From NCBI RefSeq assembly GCF_000165425.1, contig NW_001799014.1:8240-72239 (forward strand): 64,000 nt of DNA. Reading direction: 5' to 3'. Origin of the DNA: Paramecium tetraurelia (taxonomy: Eukaryota; Ciliophora; Oligohymenophorea; Peniculida; Parameciidae). Each line of letters opens with the position of its first letter. The stretch's first letter is position 1. The position numbers were made by a program, and so were the translations under genes. The notes beneath the pieces were generated by a model that was given only the letters and a program-made list of their open reading frames with translations, was not told where the DNA came from and searched no databases. Shown piece by piece: positions 43,604-55,567 of the stretch.

Positions 43604-44545
43604 TCAATATATTTTCAAAGGAATGCCCTTCGCATACAATGGAGCATATTGGTCATAAAGATCTTTAACAGCTTGAATGTAAATTTAATGATATTTTTCG
43701 ACATCTTCACGGGAAGGCTTCTCAACTTAAGGCAACACGATACCCTTGCCACAAACAGTGTGAATTTCTCTATTTGGTTCCTATATGCAATATTATTCTG
43801 ATATATACAGGTATTGTAAGAAATCTGCTCCAAAAGACTGTTCCTGCTAATTTGAATTTGTTCAGCCAAAGTCTAAGAGGGAGGAACCAATCAATTGTGT
43901 TGAAAAGAGTGTTTTCTCCAAATACAAATACAGGGTATATTATAGTACCATACTTCATTGCATAATAGATAAATCCTTTTCGTTATTTTATAAATATTCT
44001 GTTTTCTTTTGGAGAGGTTATTGTGGCCTCTTCAAATCCTCCAGGCAACAATCCTACCTAAGCTCCTGATGTTAATAATCTCTTAAAATTTTCTGGATTT
44101 GCTCCTTGAATTCCATAGAGTTTCAAAAATAATCCAGCTATGGGGAACAATAATGCCATGTTTGATCCCAATAAGACCATATTTTCAAAGAATGTTCCAG
44201 TTGTATGAGTATTTGATATGGTTGAATAACTGTAGATACCATGAGGATGAAAAGCAAACTAAGATTAAATTGTATTCTTACTATCACATTTTTATCTCTA
44301 ACTTTTTCAAGAGTTTAGATAGTATTTTTATTGAAGAATTTCATTATCTCCAGTGATTTAAAAAGTCGAACGAATGTATCGCTTTTCTATACTTTGGATT
44401 AGAATCCAATAAATCCCAATAAGATAGGTATCAACCAATAATCCTGTGTTAAAGCTCTGTAAATTAAATAAAGTGAGATTCCCATCATTACTATCCACAA
44501 TTAATAAAGCAAAGTTCCAATAATAGATTTGAATGGAATTGCCAT
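43604..44545 (-). CDS. DGAT2-family acyltransferase, 296 aa
   Basis: Introns 44259-44281 (23 nt) and 43781-43808 (28 nt) leave 297 codons. An N-terminal hydrophobic hairpin (about residues 12-50) is followed by AFHPHGIYSYS with the catalytic HPHG at 92-95, LGSNMALLFP, LLPGGFEEA (the LxPGGxxE motif), KGFIYYAMKYGTIIYPVFVFGEN, and a C-terminus GKGIVLPQVEKPSREDVEKYH. All match the DGAT2/MGAT family that makes triacylglycerol or wax esters at the ER. Splicing across the second intron restores the conserved C-terminal block. Substrate specificity cannot be told. Confidence 0.93.
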
Positions 44546-45364
44546 AAATTTGCTAATTTTAATAAATAAAAATAAACTAAATTTATAATTATTATGAACT
44601 TTATAAATATAGTATTCCAAAGTTCCAATTCCAGAAATTCTGTAATTAATCAATATATCTGATCGCATCTCTTTAGTTTTAAAGTATTGTCTTGCATCAA
44701 ATAATTATTGAACTTTTTTCTAAAACTTAAACTTAACCCCCTTTTTTCTTCATGTTTTTTGAATATAAGTACTTCGGTTATCATTCAGCGAATTTTAAAT
44801 TGAATTACACGACGATAATTAAGAAACAACTAAAAAATATAATATAGGTATTTTAAGGATGAATGAGATATGGACATCATATATATCATAAGGTTTGATG
44901 TTACCCATCATTTTCCATTAATTTGGAGAGACTTTGAGAATATGATAATTTTATTAATATTGATACTAAAATAATTAGATTACATAATTTAATATAATGA
45001 TAATATTTCTTTTAAATATATAGGTACCGAATTATAATCTATTTGTTTTCAATCGTCTCTATTATTCTAAATCATCCAAACATAACAGATTTTGATTTTC
45101 TTAATTTTTTTTTTCTCTTTATATTATTTAAATGTTAAGTTTCAATTATTGTAAAAAATCTAAAATTATTGGGATTCCGGCTCCCACCATAATGAGGTGG
45201 CTATCAAAAAATCCATTGAATTCGGTTTTCATGTTATTTTCCATAGAGCAAAACGAGAAACTTAAAGTTTTCTTGTAACCAACGATTACTTTATAACACC
45301 AAACGATAAGGGTATTAATAGGCCTCACAAATTTTGATTATAATAATTAAATAATAAATAGAAC
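44546..45364. other. Interval with one long minus-strand frame of doubtful status
   Basis: 819 bases of AT-rich sequence upstream of two divergent genes. The minus strand is open from an ATG at 45328 to a TGA at 44750 (192 codons, beginning MRPINTLIVWCYKV). The second half is Ile/Asn/Gln-rich, typical of translated AT-rich spacer. With only TGA as stop, frames this long can occur by chance. I see no known motif. Confidence 0.25.
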
Positions 45365-45893
45365 ATGAGTGTCACACAATCAGTGGAAGATAATCTTGCT
45401 ATTCTTAACAAAAACAACGACAGTTGTGATACACCTTTGACAAGTTAAAGGAGAATCAATTGGAAAGTCGAGATGAGAAAGATGGTTTTGACAAAACTCC
45501 CCATCAAAAAGTCTGCTCCTAGGCTAAGCCAATCTATTAAGTCCAAAAACATACCAAAAAATATTTCTAAGGTCATTACCTAGCAAATTCTTAAAGGATA
45601 CTACAATGATCTCATCAAATGTAACCTCAAAACTTTCCTTTCTTTCATTAAGAAAAATAAAAATATTCTGAACCTCCCTTCACTCATGAGACTTGTCAAA
45701 CCACATAAAAATCCAGAAGTCAACTGTCTCCATCAATGCTTTAGGAAAATATGGTATTAAATATATTTTTAATTGTAGCTGGTATTTTATTAAGAAACAG
45801 TATATCGGCTACGTCTTTAATTCTAAGATCAAGGATCCTTAATGGCACCTAGAATACAGAAATGCAATCTTAAAAATATTTAGAGAAATTTGA
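45365..45893 (+). CDS. Unrecognised basic protein, 167 aa
   Basis: Two exons with a 25-nt intron (45754-45778, GTATTA...GTAG) give 168 codons. The protein is Lys-rich and helical (LPIKKSAPRLSQSIKSKN, FLSFIKKNKNILNLPSLM) with a C-terminus containing KKQYIGYVFNSKIKDPQW. No signal peptide, membrane segment or familiar domain. The intron is well formed and splicing lengthens the coherent frame, so the gene is probably real. Confidence 0.55.
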
Positions 45894-47092
45894 ACAACTT
45901 TTCATTTTTAATTGTTTAAATATTATAAGTATACACTTTATCATGCTCCCCTACACTAAATTTACGTGTCCTTTCATCCACTCTCGAATAAGAAGAGACA
46001 AACTTGAATTTGTTTGAAGTTTAAATGATTTTTATTTTGATTAATGAATAATATTAACACATTGTTTTCAAATTCCAATCCTAAATAACAAGAAAGGTTT
46101 AAGTTAGAATAGATAAAACCTACAAGAATTTAAATGCTTTTAGGAAATATATTGTATATGATAATTTATTATTTGATAACTTTTTTTTTCAACAGAAACC
46201 CTTTGCATTTCTGTGTCTATTGTTAAAAAGTAAATTAGAATTTATATTATAATGAGTCGACTTGAGTATTATTTAAAAAGATATTGTAAATGTCTTTATA
46301 AATTTTCTTCATCCCACTAATAATTTTAAATAACACTATATATTGATATGTTCTATAATTCAAATGACAATCTTCCCTCTTGCATACATACAAAAAGATG
46401 TCTAGCGTAAGTATGACTGATTTTTTGAAGGACATTTTAATAAAATTGATCGGGTGTGTTGGATGCTAAATGTGATGGAATTATATATATCAGAAAGAAC
46501 AAGAAGAATGGCTATATAGAAAATTAATAGGTCCTTGTTACTAAAGAAATAGGAAAGGTAAGATTAACATTTTATTCTATAATTTTTAATTTATTTTATT
46601 ATATTAATAATAACTATTATATGAGATGAAAAAATATTGAATAAAAAAAAGTAAATACTAAAAATGGTAATTTGTTGAAAGATCGATAAATTTCGGATAC
46701 TATTGCTAAATAGAACCATCATTTTTTCAGGAGCGATTGAAATTGAAATTAGATATATTTGCAATTATGATGTATTTAATTTATGTTACAAATAAATCAT
46801 GTTCTATTAAAATTATAACAAAACGAGGGAATGGTTAACATAAATTCAATTGAAAAATCTCCCGATGGGATTGAATTAATAATTAAATTTCATTCTCTAT
46901 TTTAAGCTGGGTAAATAGGATAGATGAAATTAAAAAAATAGTAGATTTCTAATTGAATAGGAGTTTGAATATTCGAATGTGATGTTCTCGTGTTTTATTT
47001 CCAGAATTTATGATGTTCAAATGAGTTAGGCTAGAAATAATTAAAAAGTGTATGAGATTTTAATTTGAGTATTTAGTTATATAAATTAATTA
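45894..47092. other. 1.2-kb interval with fragments but no resolvable gene
   Basis: Near 46,450-46,560 on the plus strand there is a coding-like piece (GVLDAKCDGIIYIRKNKKNG) with a TGA just upstream in its frame. The minus strand is open from an ATG at 46435 to a TGA at 45974 (153 codons, MSFKKSVILTLDIFLYV) with poor composition. Neither could be extended into a full gene by GTA...AG introns. The rest is AT-rich and includes the promoter region of the potassium-channel gene. Confidence 0.3.
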
Positions 47093-50000
47093 ATGAGTTC
47101 TGATTTCTTTCTTGAGTATGAATATAGTTACAATCAGGAGCACAATCATGGTAGCAGAATAATCAGTAATTTAGAGGATTCAAATAATAAATAATTTAGG
47201 GGTCCATCTCGATTTACTTGCAAAATAGATCCCCTAGACGAGGGTGATCATACAGTGAAACCACCAACAGTCGGAAGTTAACTTATTGATAACGCTATCC
47301 CATAATAAACAGATGTTAATAAGGTTCCGAGAATACTGTAGTTATCACCACCTGACTCAGTAATTGAAGAAAACCCTTTGTTTTCCACATAGAAGCCCGA
47401 ATTGTAGAAGGACACCAAGGATTTTAAGGATCTCAGTCAAACTAATTCGACATAAAAAGACATAATGAAAAATTTTTTAAAAGCTGTGATTGCAAAAAGT
47501 TATACAAACCGATTTATTGAAAACATGTTGCAAAAGTCATATATTAAGAAGCCATCACATTTTTCTCAATTTCAAAACACCCTAATGGATGATCTTCGGT
47601 ACATTTATTAGCACAACAGATCTACAAAACACTGGCTAAGTAAGATCTGCAAACGTTTAAGATTCTTTCCAATTCTGGATTAAAGCAGTTATTTAGTAAT
47701 AGGATGGCAAATCATTCACATTTTGACAATAATAACAGTGTTTTTTTGGACTCCATTCAACATTTCTTTTGGAATCACATATCAACAAGTAGTTTTTGGT
47801 GGAGTTACAGTCAAGGATGTAGAGGACTATTTTCTAATCACAATAATGATAGATGCTTTAATAGTGATAAATACTTCATATATAGAGAAGGGAGTGATTA
47901 TAAAATCAAGACGGAAAATATTTATGAACTATTTGGAAGGACAAGCAGTTTATGATTTGGTATGGATACTAAATATAATGATTTAGTTTTCTTTTGGTGC
48001 CCTTTTGATCGCAATAGAATTCGAGATAGACACGTCAAGTGAGAAATTGGGTTGGCAATTGTGTCCCTATTGTATATACTATTGTTGTCGATTATTCAAA
48101 TTGCAAGGACGAGTGCATAAATTGGAAGAGTAAATTACACCTTAATGATTTTAGGTTTTTCAATTTCACCAATTCATACTAAGATTTTATAGAATTAACT
48201 AAACTGCTTTTTATGGTCTTGTATGTAGGCCATTTATTTGCTTGTTTATGGCATGGCGTTGCATTTTATCAATAGGGTTATCGCTAAACTTGGATAGATG
48301 AATATGTCAAAGAGCCTGATATGTTTTCTGTGTACAATTATGCATTCTATTGGGCAGTATAAACCATGATCACTGTGGGATATGGCGATTTGACTCCTTA
48401 AAACAATGCAGAAAGAATCTGTGCGAATCTTAGCATGTTTTTAGCCTGCGGAGTCTTTGCCTTCTCCTTCAATTCCATTGGGTTGATGTTGAGCAATCTA
48501 AATTCCAGATAAGTGTTATACAAAAAAAGCATTAACTTATTGAATTAGTATTTGGTTAAGAATCAAATTAAAATTGAATTGCAATCACGTATTAGGAACT
48601 ACTACGATTATATATTTCAAGAGGAACAGGAAATCAATGATGAAGAGGTTTCGCAGATTACCACAAAATTGTCAAGTAGTCTTTAGGAAGAACTCAATTT
48701 CGAAATACGTTACAATGTGATGAAAACTAATAAAGTCTTGACCAAGTTCTCTTAGAAGGTCTTGAAATAGTTGTCTCTTCAAATCGAAGAGGTTAGGTTT
48801 TCACCTGAAGATTAAATATTACAATAAGGTATGTGTGATGATGCTGCATTATATATAATAACCAAAGGCACAGTATGTATATAATTTTAAGATGATAACT
48901 AAGGAAGCAACACAAGAGCTCTATCATATCTCGCAAAGGGATAATCCTTTGGTGAGTATTCATTTTTCACAGGTATGAATAGAACTGCATCAGCTAAAAG
49001 CATAGGATTTTCAAGAGCCTACAAAATATCCAGACAATAATTACTGGTTGTATTGGCATAAACTCCCCTTGATTTGGTAAATAGTATATATTAACTAACA
49101 GGAAAGATTTTGTGAAGTAAGAGATAGCATTCTACTCTCCAGTAATTACTAGCCTTCCAAATTAAGTTGTTATTCTTGTTAAAAGTTCACACATCTCATA
49201 AAAGACTGTCCAGTCTTGCATTATGTTGCAGATCAAGAAAGAGTCCTCAAAAAAGAATACTTCCCTATTTTGCAAGAGAGGAATCAAAATTACCAGAGGA
49301 AATTAGAACGCAAAAAGTTTGAAACTCTCAAAGAATGCAAAAAAACTATGGTGTTAATCAGGGATTTCCAAACCAAATAAGTCTTAGACAATGTAACAGT
49401 CATGGAAGATGAGTTAGATGTGTCTTATGATGATAATGAATAAGATATCTCTCCTTAAGAATATTGTACTTTACCTTAACATTTTTAGCCTCTCTTACTA
49501 AAAGCTTGTCCAAAATCTCTAGATAGCAATCCCAAAATAGAAGTTACTCATAAGACAATCATCTATAACCTATTTAAGAAAGCGATAGTTCTAAAGATAG
49601 TGTCAGTCCCAATAAGCCAAGAGTTAAGTAAGTTAAATAAACCATTTAAACTGCTGGATTTGGCGTCAGCGAATCTCTTCACAATAGACTTGTATCCATC
49701 TAAGAGGAGTAGATTTCGGAAACTTAATCCAATCTTTAAAAATTAGAGGATTATAAATTTTCAATGAAGAATGATTCCCTTGGATTGCCAAATCCAGCTG
49801 AAACGGCTAGAACTCCTGGTAAAAAAATTACTCTAGTCCGCAAGCAGAAAAAGGAGGATTCATACAAACCTTTCTCTTCTCAAACTCAGGTTGAAGTGAG
49901 GGATAGAGGATAATCGGTTTAGAATCAGAATCCTGTTAGAAAACCTAAATTAAAAGAAATTAGGGAAATGTCATAAGAAATTCCCTTATATCCTTCCACC

Positions 50001-50597
50001 TAGTCTGTCGATAAAAGAGAATAATTAAGAAGAAGAACCACAAAAACTAATAGAAGTAAAACTGCCAAGACACTTAAAACTAAAGTCTAAGATAACCATA
50101 CTCATACGTAGTAAAATTAAGAATTGTCTATTCCCCTCTACGATGAGTAATATGTATCTATGGAATTAGAAGAGTTTGAAGCATTAAAGAACTTCTAATA
50201 CTATTTTAGTTGGAATAATCCTAAAGTTGTCGTAGCCAGGGCTATAAGGACTTTAAAATTAAATATGGATAAGAGGAAAAATTTCGGAAACAATTTTTCA
50301 TTATATACATTCAATAATTTGGCTATGAATAAAGCTTTAAGAATAAAAAGAAGACTGAAGCTTATGTAATAATATATTCACATTCATTTTAGAGATGAGC
50401 CACTATTGTAGACTACCGATATAAAAAAAGGACATTCTTCAAAATCTCCCAGGCAATCAAGAATTTCCAGTAAACGGAATACAGCAACCTAAGATATTAT
50501 AGGTTTTCATCCCAAAAAACCTATTTTTGGAACATAAATTTAAGTGCAAGGACATTCATTTCATAAAATTCAATAAAATGAGTTTCTGCTTTAATGA
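47093..50597 (+). CDS. Potassium channel with cyclic-nucleotide-binding domain and zinc knuckle, 1143 aa
   Basis: Introns 48130-48154 (25 nt), 49077-49101 (25, ends ACAG) and 49466-49488 (23) leave 1144 codons. A cytosolic N-terminus (about 190 residues) precedes transmembrane segments S1-S6, including IGWQIIHILTIITVFFW and LLFMVLYVGHLFACLWHG. The pore has the K-selective filter TVGYGD (GYGD at about 421-424). After S6 and a linker comes a CNBD (about 555-660; FGEYSFFTGMNRTASAKS is the phosphate-binding cassette region). Next is a CX2CX4HX4C zinc-knuckle pattern at 676-689, and a 450-residue basic, Ser/Gln-rich tail. It resembles the EAG/HCN/CNG superfamily. Ciliates have greatly expanded K-channel families that shape swimming. 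S4 is weak in Arg, so voltage sensitivity is uncertain. Confidence 0.92.
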
Positions 50598-50813
50598 TAG
50601 ATACTATTTCTACAATAACATATATAATTCCAAGTAATTTAGTTTAAGCAGAATTTCTATAATTTTCTACTAAAAATCTTTAATCAAACTTAATATTGTT
50701 ATTAAATTTACAATTATTTAATTATCATTTGTTAATTAAATATTATTATAAATAATAAATTTTATACTTTATTTTGTTGCTTCTAATAATTATTCATAAT
50801 TTTATTTTCCTTA

Positions 50814-51410
50814 ATGAGATGTGAATTCATTTAGGCATAATCGTAACAAATCTACTAGAAAATTTCACCTTTACTCAAGCCTACTTCAGATGTTTATAAT
50901 TATACTAAGGCTTTAATTTATTTAGGAACCAATAAAATTGAAGATGATTGGTCCGCTGCCAAATTGAATTTTGATTAAGCAATCAATAGAATTCTTCAAG
51001 GAAACACCGATAAGAAAAATTATCTCTTTTGTGAAAAAATGTTATTAAAGTCTTTCAATAAACAAACTTAAATAGGTAAAGATTTGTATTCATTGCTTAC
51101 AAATTGTCTGAATTTTTGCAAAAAAGAAAATAGAATCAAAAGGAGCAAAAGTGGTTAAACAACTTCAAAAGTATATGATCATAATTTAATTAATAATTAA
51201 ACTAAAATTGGGGTACTTGTTAAGTCATTCAAAGAGGAATATTAAAAGATGATAGAGACAAGGCCTTCTCTTAAATCTAAGATGGCAGAGGAAAGAGTAA
51301 ATAGACATATTGAATAAATAAAAGAAAAAATAAAAAGAACCAATAAAACAAGCTACTTTATTTCTCCTAAAAAAGAACAATAAGAAAAAGCTTAAAGTTT
51401 GAATAAATGA
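50814..51410 (+). CDS. Unrecognised protein, 198 aa
   Basis: A single open frame of 199 codons from MRCEFIQAQSQQI to TGA. It is soluble and helical, with KIEDDWSAAKLNFDQAINRI in the N-terminal half and a Lys/Glu/Arg-rich C-terminus (EEYQKMIETRPSLKSKMAEE). No known motif. It follows the potassium-channel gene on the same strand by 216 bases and converges with the ELP6-like gene, only 16 bases from its stop codon. Confidence 0.6.
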
Positions 51411-51426
51411 ATAATTTTGTTGATAT

Positions 51427-52104
51427 TCATATCATTTTTAACGCACTCAAATAATTAACTTTATTCTAATCTAAACTGTAGATTGACTTTTCAAAGCATA
51501 TTCCTCCATCGTGTCTTGTTTCAACTATCATTTAACCATCAATATCTTTTGAGAATCCAGATTGATTAGGCAATAGATTGGTCACACTTATTGAATGCTT
51601 AATGATAAAATTGATTAGAGACACGCTTTCTTAACTTAAGGGTTATTTAGAACCAAAAATATGCAATTAATCACATTTTGTTAATAATTCTTCTATAATT
51701 TTTAAAGGTTTTAGTTTTCTTTCGTTACACATTATTTCAAAGAAGGACAGATTCTCCAAAATGACAACTTTCTACTTAACTTAGCTCAATAAATAATTCG
51801 ACAGATCCTTTTAATAGGGTTATGGGTCTGACCATAATTTAGGAGCTGTCTCAGTTAGTGGTAATTCTTCTTCTTGCCACAAAGTGTTTTATGTGAATAG
51901 ATCTATGATTCTGTATAAAAATTAATCTTACTGTAGTTTTTATTGCTTAATTAAATCATCCATCTTTATTCCTTATTTCAATAGGCAAGACTAAAAATGG
52001 GAAGGACATTCGCTAGTTAAAATAAGAGTGGTATTTTATTTTAAAGCTACTTCAAGCACCAGATGATGGTAATTCATATTGTTGGGAGAACTATAGTAAA
52101 ACAT
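51427..52104 (-). CDS. ELP6: Likely Elongator complex subunit ELP6, 225 aa
   Basis: A single exon of 226 codons. The fold-like pattern matches ELP6: an N-terminal HHLVLEVALKQNTTLILTS (the pseudo-P-loop strand region), VVILENLSFFEIMCN, DQLHIFGSKQPL, and near the end SVTNLLPNQSGFSKDIDGQM. The last resembles the VITVRGLATGFCRDVHGQL segment of vertebrate ELP6. Elongator (ELP1-6) modifies wobble uridines in tRNA; ELP4-6 form a RecA-like ring. Identity is weak-to-moderate by eye, so I call it likely. The start is the first in-frame ATG (MFYYSSPNN). Confidence 0.6.
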
Positions 52105-52415
52105 TCTTCAAATATTATTTTTAATGTAAATTAAATATATAAAAAGCTTATGTTATGAACAATTATCAAATTTGATAATATTTGTTTACATTTTATAAAT
52201 TCTCTCTATTCATTCAATAAAAATTAAAATTATACAGAGAATGATAGGTAGAGATTTCATTAAAAAAAATAATTCTTTCATTAAAATCAAAAATTAATTT
52301 ATGAAACTATAAACATTCAATTTATTCTTATCTAAGAAAATGTTCTGATTTACCTATCAATTGTATCTAACTAAATTTATTATAATTTATTACTATGACT
52401 ATATCAACCAAAGCC

Positions 52416-55063
52416 TCAATGATCACAAATTTGGATTGCTTGATTTAAGTAGTTTTCAAATATAAAATTTATTATTCTTAACTCATCACTCTATTTTTTC
52501 TAAAGGTGTTGGACACGTAATCTTAGAGTTTCTTCTCGAGAATTAGTAAGAATGTCTCAAACTCCTTTTGGTTGTTCTCTAATTTTGTATATTCCACCAG
52601 TAATGCATTTTTTGATTTATTTATCTTATCATACTCTAATTTCAAGGATGCTATCTTTTATTCCAATTACCTTTGACTTTAGCTTTTTTCATTTTATTCT
52701 ATTTACTTTTGCACTTCACTTGTTCTATGAGTTTTTTGTAAATCCTATAATTCATTTTGCAAATCTGATATAGTTTAATCTCTAATTTGTAGTTTTTAGA
52801 TATACAATTATTATTCTGACTTCAATTATGATATTTCTTATCTCAATTTCTATTCATTTCTGTAAAGTTAATTAGTTTTGTTGTTCAATTCATTAATTAT
52901 ATTTTCACAATTATCTAATTTAAATGATTTTTAGATGTTTAAGAATATTTCTTATTTCTAATCGAGCTATTCTTATAACTCAAGGATGGTGTTTCTATAT
53001 AATTGATTTTCCTACCTCAAATTATCCTCAAATAGTTCAAAAGATTTAATTGACATCTCCAAATTATCTATAACACTTAGGTTATACTAATTCTCAGTTT
53101 ACAAAGATTTCAATTCTTATTCTAAATGTTATTACTATGTTTTTAGATTAGAATATTGCTATGTCAATTAATCATATTCTCTTTTAAAATCATTATTTGA
53201 TTTGATGTTCATATTCTCAGCCTCTAATTTCTAGACCCATTCCATTAATCTATTAATTTCGAGCTGTTATTATTCAATTTAAGCATTCAATAGATTTGTT
53301 TCCGCTTAGAATTATTAATTATTTTAGTAGATTTCGACATGAATTTATTCAAGTTGCAATCTCAATTAAGAATTATACTCTATCTGTTTTTATAAATCTT
53401 AATCTAGTTTTTATATATTTTGATTCTTCTCCTCATAAATAGAAGATTGATGCTATTCATTTTGAAATAATTGAATCTACATTTGTTCAATTTTATCAAT
53501 ATATTGTTGAACTTCTTCCTTTAATTTATCATGTTGATGTTATAGTGATAATTTAGAGACCTCCATTTAATCTAAATCCTCTTTGATTTAATCATAGAGA
53601 TAGTCCTTCATTTTGATCTGATCCTCAAAACCCTTTTAAGTAGAAGCAAGAATAGTCTTATGAGCCTATTATTGGTCAACTATGTTTTGCTCCAATTCCT
53701 TCTTCTTTTTTTGTAATTTATAAATGACATCTTCTTATTATAACAATTGTATCTTCAGTTTATTCTAATATTCAATGTTTTCATTCAAAGTCTGATAATT
53801 AGTAGTTTCCTCTTCTTTAAATGATAAATTAATTGACTTTAAAATCTAAACAATATAACTCTTCTTTTCAGCATACTCTTACAATAGTCCCTCAACAGTT
53901 TCAAATTCCATCTGCATAGCACTTTGGTGAATCTATTAAAGTAATTTCTAAATTTCATCGAATTACATATGTAATTAAGATTACAAAGCATCACTAGGCT
54001 ACACGTTTTCTAGTTCTCTAGTTTTCTTAACCAATTCTTCCTTCAGTTATTGTATTTGAAGATTCAACTTAGTAATCTCTTCTCCTGAATATTCTTTATT
54101 GACATGAGCCTTAACTTTTATTTGCTTAACTCTCTCTGCAAATTTCAAAGTTGAAATGCTTTCCTCTTCGTGCAATGGATTAACCGCAGCCACCATGAAT
54201 GTCTTAGAATTGCCTCCGAGTGAATCTTTCAAAAGAGTAGTTAGTTTAGAATCTCTAAATGGGATATGAATTTTATTATTTCCTTTTTCTCTCTCTACGA
54301 TTGCATAAATGACCAATCCAAGCTGAGTCAAACTTTTATTTATAGCTTGAGTTTCCTTCAATCTTTGTCCTTCTGTTTATGCCGTTTTCTAACGCTCAGA
54401 TCCAGCCAAATCAACAAAGTACATTTTCGAATATAAATGAACTTCACATTTTTCTTATTAAATCGAAGTAGAATATTGAATTAAAAAGACTGCATGACTT
54501 CTTGAACTTTCACTATTCATCTTAGTAGCCGCGATGTGTCTATTAGAATTGCCCTTTCTTAGCAAGGCTATAGCTTCATCGTAATTTGAAATGACAGCAG
54601 CATTCAAGTTTTCGACATAAATCCCTTTCTTGGGATCCTCTCTTATTTGTAAAGAAGTTGAAGACGATGAAAGCAGATCAAATATCTACTCGTTGTAGAT
54701 CTCTAGATAAGAACCTTTGATGATGACACTGTGATCCTCAATAGAACAAGCAAAAATGTATTGTAGACATTGTGGAAGCAATCCATCATTATTACCAATT
54801 AAGGTGTGAGTTTTGCCACTTCCAGTCTAACCATAAGCAAAGACACACCCATTATAGCCTTATAAAGCATTGTTAATCAGTGGTTGTCCTATCAATGTGA
54901 ATACATCCTATTATGAAGCCCTTGGAGGAATCACATGATCGTAACGATATTGCTTGTTCGATATTGATAATGCGGTTGAATCGCACTCGTCAACCTAAAT
55001 ACAACCTGATTCAGGCTTTACTCTTACTATAACTTAGATGTTATTTTGACGATATTCTAACAT
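52416..55063 (-). CDS. Kinesin-family motor with long coiled-coil tail, about 870 aa
   Basis: The N-terminal motor domain begins QVIVRVKPESG and has the P-loop GQTGSGKT (residues 78-85), switch I NSESSRSHAVF, switch II DLAGSER, and HIPFRDSKLTTLLKDSLGG. A neck and roughly 500 residues of Gln/Glu/Lys-rich coiled coil follow. The layout (N-terminal motor, short neck, long tail) suggests a plus-end motor of the kinesin-12/15 or related type; subfamily is uncertain. The 3' end is not certain. I assume a 26-nt intron near 52,480-52,505 that begins GTG rather than GTA, leading to a tail ending YLNQAIQICDH. Without it the frame runs on to a TGA at 52214. Confidence 0.88.
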
Positions 55064-55305
55064 GTATATTTTATAATTCGAATTAAAATCAATTATAATG
55101 CTAAATAATTAGATTAATTTCACTTCTAATAATCACCTTCTTATTTTTCAACTTCAGTTCTCATTTATTTACAATGTTCCAATCCATTCATTCAGAATTC
55201 TCATCGAATCATATCAATGGAGCCACGGTATTGATCAGGTTTCTGTGAATTTATTTATTGAAAATCACCTACGAATTATTATTATTTATTAATTATTTAA
55301 AATAG

Positions 55306-55567
55306 ATGCAAATATTCATTAAAACTTTGGCAGGCAAGAAGGTCTCATACAACATAGAATCTGATAATACTATTCAATAACTTAAAATGCAATTATAAGA
55401 GAAAGAAGGAATTAGCTCAGAATAATTTAAGGTATTTCTCCATACATTAAATAATTTAGCTGATATTTAAGGGAAGACATTTGTAAGAAGAATGTAAAAT
55501 TTCTGATGCTTAAATGTAAGCTGGAGACACCGTCCATATGGTCATTTAATTGAGAGGAGGTTTTTGA
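55306..55567 (+). CDS. Divergent single-unit ubiquitin-like protein ending LRGG-F, 77 aa
   Basis: Two exons with a 28-nt intron (55432-55459, GTATTT...TTTAG), 78 codons. The protein is colinear with ubiquitin from MQIFIKTLAGKK through LKMQLQEKEGI, LIFKGRHLQEE, ISDAQMQ and QLRGG, then one Phe and the stop. Relative to ubiquitin it keeps Lys6, 11, 27 and 33 but has Gln at 29, Arg at 48 and Ala at 63, and many core changes. The Ile44 patch is partly kept (L43, I44, V70 replaced by I). The extra residue after Gly-Gly implies processing by a deubiquitinase/ULP before conjugation. It could be a ciliate-specific modifier rather than a ubiquitin gene or NEDD8. Divergent from the kinesin gene (242 bases apart). 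Confidence 0.9.

Noticed and set aside
47704-47955. Second plus-strand frame rich in Asn and Ser within the channel gene
   Set aside because: It is out of frame with the transmembrane segments of the potassium channel, which read cleanly through this stretch.
50600-51410. Relation of the 198-aa protein at 50814 to the potassium-channel gene as an extra exon
   Set aside because: The channel frame ends cleanly in TGA and the next frame has its own ATG, a 216-base spacer and no suitable intron.
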